This document shows positions 1 through 5,767 of a DNA stretch of 12,806 bases, piece after piece; position 1 is the first letter of the stretch; every line of letters begins with the position of its first letter. A program made the translations under genes and the position numbers. The stretch is from an uncultured Pseudomonadota bacterium (GTDB taxonomy: Bacteria; Lernaellota; Lernaellaia; Lernaellales; Lernaellaceae). The DNA lies in contig CALBTQ010000310.1 of the NCBI GenBank assembly GCA_937967875.1, positions 1 to 12,806 of the forward strand. Direction: 5' to 3'. The notes beneath the pieces are model-generated. The model was not told the DNA's origin, did no database searches, and was given only the letters and a program-made list of their open reading frames with translations.

Positions 1-55
1 CTGGACCTATGTTTTGCCTTCATTGTGCGGGACCTCGGCCGGCGGCAAAGCCGCA
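1..55. repeat. 55-bp direct repeat, copy 1
   Basis: An exact copy of this segment recurs at 177-231. It begins at the window edge with CTGG, which in copy 2 is the right arm of a palindrome, so this copy probably continues upstream of the window. Its 3' end contains a small GCGGC-AAA-GCCGC hairpin (42-54). No credible protein is encoded. It looks like a dispersed intergenic element. Confidence 0.85.
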
Positions 56-73
56 CGAGGGGCATTATTTGTC

Positions 74-93
74 ATTTCCGCGAAGGCGGAAAT
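74..93. repeat. Dispersed palindromic repeat (REP-like, VIPAKAGIQ class)
   Basis: A perfect 8-bp inverted repeat, ATTTCCGC and GCGGAAAT, flanks a GAAG loop. The surrounding sequence (about 72-97) translates as VISAKAEIQ, matching the very common intergenic repeat whose spurious translation is VIPAKAGIQ or, in the other frame, FRLRGND. It lies in the spacer of repeat unit 1 and is absent from the corresponding shorter spacer of unit 2, as if it had inserted there. Confidence 0.6.
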
Positions 94-137
94 CCAGGAT
101 TGGAGATGCCTTTCCTGACCTTATCAACGTGCCATCA

Positions 138-164
138 TGGGACAAACGGGACACTTCGGGACAC
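138..164. repeat. GGGACA-rich 27-bp motif, copy 1
   Basis: This 27-bp motif holds three GGGACA units and is repeated at 252-278 with 25 of 27 bases identical. Each copy follows a copy of the 55-bp repeat, so the two together form a composite unit present twice in tandem. The function is not known. Confidence 0.7.
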
Positions 165-180
165 CAGGAATAATTCCTGG
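164..180. repeat. 8-bp palindrome at the repeat boundary
   Basis: CCAGGAAT and ATTCCTGG are perfect inverted arms around a single A. The right arm overlaps the first four bases of the second 55-bp repeat copy, marking the junction between units 1 and 2. Confidence 0.6.
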
Positions 181-231
181 ACCTATGTTTTGCCTTCATT
201 GTGCGGGACCTCGGCCGGCGGCAAAGCCGCA
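177..231. repeat. 55-bp direct repeat, copy 2
   Basis: This is identical over 55 bp to positions 1-55. It is followed after 20 nt by the second GGGACA motif (252-278), whereas the first copy has an 82-nt spacer holding the palindromic repeat. Confidence 0.85.
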
Positions 232-251
232 TGGTGAAAGGTAGCAATTCG

Positions 252-278
252 TGGGACAGATGGGACACTTCGGGACAC
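252..278. repeat. GGGACA-rich 27-bp motif, copy 2
   Basis: This is the second copy of the motif at 138-164, differing at two positions. A related GTGGGAC sequence follows at 339-346 and pairs with GTCCCACG at 361-368, so the motif family extends as an inverted repeat. Confidence 0.7.
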
Positions 279-591
279 TTTGTCCTACCTCTCAGATTGA
301 CGTTACCACTGCAATATCAATAGGTTATAAAGATCGACCGTGGGACGCTCCGGAACAAGTGTCCCACGCCAATAGCACAGACGTTCGAGGGCGGAATTGG
401 AAATACCCTTCCGATATTTTAAATTCTCATCATTTACAACCAGCTTCGGTTGTGTGCCGGACTTTAGGCGAAAGTCCAAGGCGTGTGCTTCGGAGCAACA
501 CAACGGGCATGCCCGGCCGGGCAAACAATCTTCTATCCGGTTACCTTCTGTTATGTTACTATTCATGATGCAATCCAAGTGGGAGAGATCG
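279..591. other. Gene-free region with several hairpins upstream of the amidohydrolase
   Basis: No convincing coding sequence is seen here. The stretch holds an inverted repeat CGTGGGAC (339-346) / GTCCCACG (361-368). It also has a chain of small hairpins: ACAACC 436-441 with GGTTGT 448-453, GGACTTT 459-465 with AAAGTCC 471-477, TGCT 486-489 with AGCA 494-497 over a TCGG loop, and the palindrome TGCCCGGCCGGGCA at 510-523. It could be a structured leader of the downstream gene or more repeat sequence. I could not match it to a known riboswitch, and I see no clear promoter. Confidence 0.4.
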
Positions 592-2364
592 ATGAAACAG
601 TTTTTTACCTTATTGCTGACGATTATCTGCTGTCTGATCGCGGGCATGTTCATGTCTGCTTGCTCTTGCGACAACGACGATGATGACGACGACTCGGTTG
701 CCGATCTGGTGGTCACCAACGCCACGATTTTTACCGCCGACGCCGACAATCCGTGGGCCGAAGCGCTGGGGGTTCGCGACGGGAAATTTGTGTACGTCGG
801 CGACGAAGCGGGCGTGCAAGGCTTCATCGGCAAGCAGACGCAGCAAGTCGACGCGCAGGGCTTCTGGGTGACGCCGGGCTTCGTCGACAATCATTGCCAT
901 ACGGTCTGGATCGGCTCGATGATGGCGCTGATGGCTTCTCTGTACGGCCTGAACACGTTGAACGATATCGTGGCGACGATTCAGACATGGTCGGCGCAAA
1001 CGCCGGAACTGCCCTTCGTCATGGCCATCGGCTGGACGCTGGGCCAGATTCCCGGCGACGAGCTGCCGGATGCGGCTTTGGCCGACACCATTCTGGCGGA
1101 TCGTCCGCTGATTCTGTGGGGCGAAGGCGGGCACGCGGGCTGGCTCAACACGATGGCCCTGGAGCTCTTGCAGGAACGCAACGCGGCGGCATTCGCTACC
1201 CTCGTGCCGGAATTGGACGGCGAAGGCAACCCGACGGGCTTCCTCAACCACTTCTACAAGTACAATCCCTTCGACTTTTTCATTCAGGATGAATTCGGGA
1301 GCGAAACGCAGGCGACCATGGCCTACGCGGTGCAGGAAGTGCTGGCCGAGGCGCTCAAGACCGGCGTCACCACGATGAACGATATCCAGATTTATCAGAC
1401 GTTCCTGCCGTTCATCGAGCAATTCCAGGAGGCCGGCGTGTTCGATAAAACGCGCATTCGCATGGCGTACTTCATCGAGCCGTCCACCCTCGACGACGTG
1501 GACACGCTGACCGACGATCTGACGGCCTGGCAGACGTGGGGGACGACCGTCAGCGACGAACACCTGATCGCCGGCGAATCGGTCAAGCTGTACATCGACG
1601 GCGTGGTGGGCAATCACACCGCCTTTTTAAGCCAACCGTATACCGACGCTCCCGACGTATACGGCGAACCGGAGTGGAGCGCGGCGGAGTTCGACGAGGT
1701 TACCGCTTTGGTCGACGGTCTCGGGTTGCAGATTCACACCCACGGCATCGGCGACGCGGGCATCACGCGGATCATCGACAGCTACCAGCGCGCCGCCGAG
1801 GTTAACGGCGTTTGGGATGCGCGTCACAGCGTCGAGCACGTCGAAATGATCCAACCGGAGGATATCCCACGTATGGCGGCCAACGACATTTACGCTTCGA
1901 TGCAGCCTTCCCACTTTTTCGGCAACGACGACACGTGCATCGAGGCGATCGGCGAGGAACGCACGGCGGCGATGATGCCCTGGGGCAGCATTGAGAACGC
2001 CGGCGTCAACCTGACCTTCGGCAGCGATTGGGTAGCCGCGCCGATCAATCCGTTCTACGGGCTGATCATCGCCGCCACGCGGATGAACTATCTAGGCGAG
2101 CAGAACTGGCGCCCGGAGGATGCGGTCGATTTCAACGACGCGCTGACGCATTACACGATCGACAGCGCCAGGATGCTGAAAATGGAGGAGGAAATCGGTT
2201 CGATCCAGGAAGGCAAATACGCCGACTTCGTATTGTTCTCCATCGACGTGTCGCAGATCGTCACGCCCTCATTTTTGATGGAGCACGGTTTTGAGATCGG
2301 CAGCCTCGACGACTTCGTAACCATGACGGTCGTGGGCGGCGAGGTCGTTTATCAGGCGGAATGA
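592..2364 (+). CDS. Lipoprotein amidohydrolase, YtcJ-like (amidohydrolase family 3)
   Basis: This is a 590-residue metal-dependent hydrolase predicted to be exported and lipid-anchored. The N-terminus is a signal peptide ending in a lipobox (M21-S22-A23-C24), followed by an Asp-rich linker (about 27-34). The enzyme begins with a small beta domain, then VTPGFVDNHCHT with the metal-binding H101-x-H103. Further candidate metal or active-site residues are K332 in VKLYIDG, H382/H384 in IHTHGIGD, H416 in VEHVEM and D479 in FGSDW. GKYADFVLFS near the C-terminus is the usual returning beta-domain motif. The family hydrolyses amide or related C-N bonds, and the substrate cannot be read from sequence. 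Start: the frame is open from 397, but ATG 592 has GGGAG just upstream and begins the signal peptide, whereas the earlier residues look non-coding. It is single-gene, with a terminator after it. The export signal is unusual, because many YtcJ-like proteins are cytoplasmic. Confidence 0.9.
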   Translation: MKQFFTLLLTIICCLIAGMFMSACSCDNDDDDDDSVADLVVTNATIFTADADNPWAEALGVRDGKFVYVGDEAGVQGFIGKQTQQVDAQGFWVTPGFVDNHCHTVWIGSMMALMASLYGLNTLNDIVATIQTWSAQTPELPFVMAIGWTLGQIPGDELPDAALADTILADRPLILWGEGGHAGWLNTMALELLQERNAAAFATLVPELDGEGNPTGFLNHFYKYNPFDFFIQDEFGSETQATMAYAVQEVLAEALKTGVTTMNDIQIYQTFLPFIEQFQEAGVFDKTRIRMAYFIEPSTLDDVDTLTDDLTAWQTWGTTVSDEHLIAGESVKLYIDGVVGNHTAFLSQPYTDAPDVYGEPEWSAAEFDEVTALVDGLGLQIHTHGIGDAGITRIIDSYQRAAEVNGVWDARHSVEHVEMIQPEDIPRMAANDIYASMQPSHFFGNDDTCIEAIGEERTAAMMPWGSIENAGVNLTFGSDWVAAPINPFYGLIIAATRMNYLGEQNWRPEDAVDFNDALTHYTIDSARMLKMEEEIGSIQEGKYADFVLFSIDVSQIVTPSFLMEHGFEIGSLDDFVTMTVVGGEVVYQAE

Positions 2365-2401
2365 TCGTTTTCCCATCGTTTACAGATCACCGCTTAAACG
2401 C

Positions 2402-2436
2402 CGACGCCAAGGCTTCCCGCCCTGGCGTCGATTTTT
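2402..2436 (+). terminator. Rho-independent terminator after the amidohydrolase
   Basis: The stem CGACGCCA (2402-2409) pairs with TGGCGTCG (2423-2430), and further GG/CC pairs sit inside past a bulged A. ATTTTT follows. It lies between two convergent genes, but the T-run serves only the plus strand. Confidence 0.7.
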
Positions 2437-2450
2437 AACAGGGATTTAAC

Positions 2451-4163
2451 TTACGCGGTTTTGACGTTGGCCGCGTCTTCCAGGCCCAGTTCCTTGATGG
2501 CGATTTCGCGCATCTTGAATTTCTGGATCTTGCCGGTGACGGTCATCGGGAAATCCTCGGCCGCGCCGACGAACTTCCAGTAGCGCGGGATTTTGTGGTG
2601 CGTGATCTTGCCCTTGCAGAAGGCGCGGATTTCCTCTTCGTTCGTCTGCTCGCCGTCGCGGCACAGCACCCAGGCCATGAGTTCCTCGCCGTACTTGATA
2701 TCGGGCACGCCGATGACGTACACGTCCATCACCTTGGGCATGGCGCGCAGGAATTCCTCGATCTCGCGCGGGTACAGGTTTTCGCCGCCGCGGATGACCA
2801 TCTCCTTGATGCGGCCGGTGATCTTCACGTAGCCGTCGGCGTCCATTACGCCCAGGTCACCGCTGTGCAGCCAGCGCGCGGAGTCGATGGCCTCGGTGGT
2901 GGCGTCGGGATTGTTGTAGTAGCGGTTCATCACCTGGTAGCCGCGGAAGCAGATTTCGCCCTGCTCGCCGCGCGCCACGACCGCGTCGGTGGCCGGGTTG
3001 ATGATCTTGAGTTCCTGCATGGGCATGACGCGCCCGACGCTGCCCACGCGGCGCTCAAGCGAATCGTCGCCGCGGGTCATGGTGGTGACCGGCGAGGATT
3101 CGGTCTGGCCGTAGGCGATGCACACGTCGACCATATTCATTTTGTCGATGACCGCGCGCATGGTGTCGATGGGGCACGGGGCGCCGGCCATGATGCCGGT
3201 GCGCAGGTGCGAAACATCGTACCTGGCGAAGTCGGGATGATTGAGCAGCGCGATGAACATGGTGGGCACGCCGTTGAGCGCGGTGCATTTTTCCGCGTCG
3301 ATGGCCTTGAAAACCTCTTCGGGCATGAACACCGGCGCGGGCAGCACCATCGTCGCGCCCTGGCTGACGCAGGCGATGCTGGACATAACCATGCCGAAGC
3401 AATGATAGAACGGCACCGGAATGCACAGGCGGTCGCCCTCTTTCAATTGCATGATATGCGCGACGTGATGGCCGTTGTTGAGGATGTTGAAGTGGCTGAG
3501 CGTCACGCCCTTGGGAAAGCCCGTCGTGCCCGAGGTGTACTGGATATTGATGTCGTCGTCGGGTTCGAGCTTGCCGAGAATTTCGCGCATTTTGTCGGCG
3601 GACTCGCCTTTGCCCAGTTCGATGATGTCGGCCAGCAGGTACTGGCCGGGCAGTTTCTGATCGAAGTTGATTACGCGCTTGAGCTGCGGCAACTTGGCGG
3701 CCCTGATCTTGCCCTCTTCGCACTCGGCGATTTCGGGGCAGACTTCCAGCAGCATCTCGCGGTAGAGCGAGGACTTGAAGGAATCCATCAGAATGATGGT
3801 TTCGGTTTCGGACTGCCGGAGCGCGTATTCGAGCTCGTGAGTGCGATAGGCCGGGTTGATGTTGACCAGCACCGCGCCGATCTTGGCCGTGGCGTACTGT
3901 ACGACGATCCATTCCCACCGATTGACCGACCAGATGGCCACGTGCTCGTTGCGGCGCACGCCGAGTTTTAACAAGCCCTTGGCCAGATTGTCGGTCAGTT
4001 CGTTGAATTCCCGGTAATTGAAACGGACATTCTGAAACACCGACACCATGCATTCGCTGTCGGGAAACGTGGCGGCGGTATGCTCGAGCAACTCGCCGAG
4101 GGTCAGGTACAACAGGGGCAATTCGCTGGAGCCGTGACTGTAGCTCGGGTTTTTGACCGTCAT
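2451..4163 (-). CDS. Fatty acyl-CoA ligase (AMP-binding family)
   Basis: This 570-residue enzyme of the ANL adenylate-forming superfamily is predicted to activate a carboxylic acid with ATP and CoA. Diagnostic motifs are present in order. The P-loop YTSGTTGFPKG is at about 209-219, and YGQTESSP at about 351-358. WLHSGDLG at about 431-438 and the hinge/C-terminal signature GRIKEMVIRGGENLYPREIE at about 450-469 follow. The catalytic Lys is K545 in TVTGKIQK. Length and motif spelling fit medium- or long-chain fatty acyl-CoA synthetases, and the chain-length preference is not determinable. There is no signal peptide, so it is cytoplasmic. Start: upstream ATGs at 4184 and 4178 are in frame, but ATG 4163 has GGGAGA at a proper distance and begins where the family usually begins. 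It is transcribed divergently from the selenoperoxidase. It could feed beta-oxidation, but no other such gene is in the window. Confidence 0.93.
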   Translation of the reverse strand: MTVKNPSYSHGSSELPLLYLTLGELLEHTAATFPDSECMVSVFQNVRFNYREFNELTDNLAKGLLKLGVRRNEHVAIWSVNRWEWIVVQYATAKIGAVLVNINPAYRTHELEYALRQSETETIILMDSFKSSLYREMLLEVCPEIAECEEGKIRAAKLPQLKRVINFDQKLPGQYLLADIIELGKGESADKMREILGKLEPDDDINIQYTSGTTGFPKGVTLSHFNILNNGHHVAHIMQLKEGDRLCIPVPFYHCFGMVMSSIACVSQGATMVLPAPVFMPEEVFKAIDAEKCTALNGVPTMFIALLNHPDFARYDVSHLRTGIMAGAPCPIDTMRAVIDKMNMVDVCIAYGQTESSPVTTMTRGDDSLERRVGSVGRVMPMQELKIINPATDAVVARGEQGEICFRGYQVMNRYYNNPDATTEAIDSARWLHSGDLGVMDADGYVKITGRIKEMVIRGGENLYPREIEEFLRAMPKVMDVYVIGVPDIKYGEELMAWVLCRDGEQTNEEEIRAFCKGKITHHKIPRYWKFVGAAEDFPMTVTGKIQKFKMREIAIKELGLEDAANVKTA

Positions 4164-4212
4164 GATTTTATCTCCCATCTGCAAGTACGTTCAGTCGCAA
4201 AAGTCGCGCAGC

Positions 4213-4240
4213 ATTGTGCAAAAATCGTCCGGGATGTCAA
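4213..4240 (-). promoter_or_regulatory. Candidate sigma-70 promoter for the acyl-CoA ligase
   Basis: Read on the minus strand, a perfect TTGACA (4240-4235) is followed after 16 nt by CACAAT (4218-4213), which matches four of six consensus bases at -10. It would give a leader of roughly 40 nt before ATG 4163. Confidence 0.45.
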
Positions 4241-4261
4241 GCCGAGAATGTGTTTAAGCCC

Positions 4262-4291
4262 TTGGCAAAGCCGGAAAATCGTGGCTATCAT
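4262..4291 (+). promoter_or_regulatory. Candidate sigma-70 promoter for the first selenoperoxidase
   Basis: TTGGCA (4262-4267) and TATCAT (4286-4291) are separated by 18 nt. Each matches five of six consensus bases. An inverted repeat, TTGAAAA (4291-4297) and TTTTCAA (4312-4318), lies directly downstream in the leader and could be an operator, though it matches no regulator box I know. Confidence 0.4.
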
Positions 4292-4348
4292 TGAAAAGGT
4301 AAAAGTATCTTTTTTCAAATATTCACACGCCAGCAAAAGGAGGAATCC

Positions 4349-5059
4349 ATGAAGGACAAACCGGAATCCTGTGTGGAGCCGGCAGGTGGACCGATTCCAC
4401 CGCCCGGCCAAGAGAAGGAACAGTCACCCCCTACCACCAAATTGGAGGAGAAATCAGCCATGACCGCGCAAGTAGGCAAAAGCGCACCGAATTTCGAAGC
4501 GTCCGTCTATTTCGAAGGCGGCTTCAAGAACATCAAACTTTCCGATTATCTGGGCAAATGGGTCGTGCTTTGCTTTTACCCGGGTGATTTCACCTTTGTC
4601 TGACCGACCGAATTGGCGGCAGTTGCCGCCAAAGCCGACGTCCTGGACAAACTGGGCGTGCAGGTGCTTTCGGTCAGCACGGACAGTCGTTTTACCCATA
4701 AAATCTGGCAAGAAGAAGAACTGGGCAAGATGGTCAAGGGCGGATTCCCCTACCCGATGATTTCCGATCAGAACGGCGCGATCGGCAAGATCTACGGCGT
4801 GTACGAACCGGCCGCCGGAGTGAATATCCGCGGTCGTTTTATCATCGATCCGGACGGCGTGATCCAGGCGATGGAAGTGCTCACTCCCTCCGTGGGCCGC
4901 AACGTGAATGAGTTGATCCGGCAGGTGCAGGCGTATCAGCACGCGCGGGCGACCGGTGAAGTGATGCCCTCGGATTGGACGCCGGGCAAACCGACGCTCA
5001 AACCTCATCCGGACCTGGTCGGCAAGGTCTGGAAAGTTTGGAAACCGAAGAAGTCGTAA
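4349..5059 (+). CDS. Selenocysteine peroxiredoxin, AhpC/Prx1 type (in-frame TGA at 4601-4603 = Sec)
   Basis: Reading through the TGA gives a 236-residue peroxiredoxin, a thiol/selenol peroxidase reducing H2O2 and organic hydroperoxides. Sec85 sits in PGDFTFVUPTEL, where the family has its peroxidatic Cys (P-x3-T-x2-C). Other family marks are T82, R184 in SVGRNVNEL and [12 protein letters not shown] at about 162-172. The resolving Cys expected in the C-terminal GEVCP motif is replaced by Met (GEVMPSDW, M206). The only other cysteines are C8 and C75. Two starts are possible. ATG 4349 has a strong AAAGGAGG and adds a Pro-rich 37-residue extension with C8. ATG 4460, also preceded by GGAGGA, gives a 199-residue protein of normal family length with Sec at 48. 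A SECIS-like hairpin follows the TGA. Other genes here end in TGA, so the codon is not generally reassigned. A nonsense mutation is the alternative, but a second similar case next door argues against it. Confidence 0.9.
4601..4632 (+). promoter_or_regulatory. Sec UGA codon and bacterial SECIS-like hairpin, first selenoperoxidase
   Basis: TGA is at 4601-4603. A perfect 8-bp stem, TTGGCGGC (4613-4620) with GCCGCCAA (4625-4632), closes an AGTT loop (4621-4624). The loop starts 17 nt after TGA and has G in its second position. This meets the published general bacterial SECIS model (loop roughly 16-37 nt from UGA, G among the first two loop bases). By family knowledge it would bind SelB and direct Sec-tRNA insertion. 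Confidence 0.8.
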
Positions 5060-5075
5060 TTGATTCTAACGAACG

Positions 5076-5109
5076 AAACGCCGCAACCGGCCGGTGGCGG
5101 CGTTTTTTT
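5076..5109 (+). terminator. Rho-independent terminator after the first selenoperoxidase
   Basis: A 9-bp stem, AAACGCCGC (5076-5084) with GCGGCGTTT (5097-5105), encloses a GC-rich loop and runs into seven Ts (5103-5109). It separates the two selenoprotein genes into different transcription units unless read through. Confidence 0.85.
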
Positions 5110-5156
5110 ATTTATTGGCGGTAACGGATTCCCGGAAAACACGGAAAACAGTCGGA

Positions 5157-5185
5157 TTCACAGAAGGCGCAGAAACTGTTAATAT
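5157..5185 (+). promoter_or_regulatory. Candidate sigma-70 promoter for the second selenoperoxidase
   Basis: TTCACA (5157-5162, five of six bases) and TAATAT (5180-5185) are spaced 17 nt apart, with an extended -10 TG at 5177-5178. It is placed between the preceding terminator and the gene start at 5231, giving a leader of about 40 nt. Confidence 0.55.
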
Positions 5186-5230
5186 TGCTGGGACATTCGT
5201 TTAAGGATCGGCATCACTTGGGGAGGGACG

Positions 5231-5692
5231 ATGCTCAAGGTCTACGATCGAGCGCCTACATTTACCGCCCATACGCACACCGGCGGTACGTTCAATCTGA
5301 AACAGGCGCGACAGGAAAACACGATCGTGCTGGTGTTCCTGCGCGGCTTTTCGTGACCCTACTCGCGCAAGCATCTGGTCCAGATGCGGGACGCGATCGA
5401 TCACTTCAAGGCGATGGACGCGCAGGTCGTCGTCGTGGCGCGGCACGATTACGCGCAAATGAAGGCGTTCTGGAAGGAGCACAAGCTGCCGTTCATCGGC
5501 ATTCCCGATCCGCAGGGAACAATCGGCAAGCAGTACGGTCAGCAGTGGAAGCCGTGGCGGCTGGGGCTGATGCCGGCGCTGTTCATCATCGATCGCGACG
5601 GGCTCATCGCCCACGCGCATTACAGCAAGGGCATGACCGACATTCCCAGCAACGAAACGCTCTTCAGCCAGATGCGCCAATTGAAGCGCTGA
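5231..5692 (+). CDS. Selenocysteine AhpC/TSA-like thioredoxin-fold protein (in-frame TGA at 5354-5356 = Sec)
   Basis: Reading through the TGA gives 153 residues with one continuous thioredoxin-fold pattern. The N-terminus (KVYDRAPTFTAHTHTGGTFN) is the usual AhpC/TSA opening. FLRGFSUPYSRKHL with Sec42 matches the family's RGxWCPYCR active-site region, and ALFIIDRDGLIAHAHY at about 116-131 is the second conserved block. The position of the second Cys of CxxC is Ser45, and the whole protein contains no cysteine, so Sec is its only redox residue. A peroxidase or thiol/selenol oxidoreductase role is expected; the substrate is unknown. There is no signal peptide, so it is cytoplasmic. Start ATG 5231 has GGGAGGG four to five bases upstream and is the only sensible start, because the frame downstream of the TGA would lack the first beta strands. 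The genes on both sides share its strand. Confidence 0.88.
5354..5396 (+). promoter_or_regulatory. Sec UGA codon and bacterial SECIS-like hairpin, second selenoperoxidase
   Basis: TGA is at 5354-5356. A perfect 7-bp stem, GCATCTG (5371-5377) with CAGATGC (5381-5387), closes a GTC loop (5378-5380). An outer 5-bp stem, TCGCG (5363-5367) with CGCGA (5392-5396), lies beyond an internal loop. The apical loop begins 21 nt after TGA. The tip reads GGTC, recalling the GGUCU at the tip of the E. coli fdhF SECIS. Confidence 0.82.
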
Positions 5693-5727
5693 CGGGCGGC
5701 CCTTGCCCCGGCGGACGATCGGTGCTT

Positions 5728-5742
5728 TGATAACGATTATCC
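5728..5742. promoter_or_regulatory. Fur-box-like 7-1-7 palindrome
   Basis: TGATAAC-G-ATTATCC matches 13 of 15 positions of the classical 7-1-7 Fur box TGATAAT-n-ATTATCA. It lies 25 nt upstream of the membrane-protein start and just after the second selenoperoxidase. It may be an operator for an iron- or peroxide-responsive Fur-family regulator. Short AT-rich palindromes can occur by chance. Confidence 0.4.
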
Positions 5743-5767
5743 CTTCACCCAAAATTCGAGGCACGCC

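Noticed and set aside
1..280. CRISPR array
   Set aside because: There are only two repeat copies, with unequal spacers (82 and 20 nt measured to the next motif) and no array periodicity or cas genes.
436..525. Riboswitch (c-di-GMP or other) before the amidohydrolase
   Set aside because: Several hairpins and a GGGCAAAC are present, but order and conserved cores of the riboswitch classes I know do not match.
397..591. Upstream start for the amidohydrolase at 397
   Set aside because: It has no RBS, the translation is unlike a protein N-terminus, and it would bury the signal peptide; ATG 592 fits RBS and lipobox.
2595..3971. Long plus-strand open frame opposite the acyl-CoA ligase
   Set aside because: It is a shadow of the GC-rich coding frame on the other strand: composition is His/Val/Asp/Ala-rich with no domain, whereas the minus strand encodes a complete enzyme.
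4349..5692. Reading both TGA-interrupted genes as pseudogenes or sequencing errors
   Set aside because: In both cases the TGA lies exactly at the catalytic Cys codon, the frame is otherwise intact over the full family length, and a correctly spaced SECIS-like hairpin follows.
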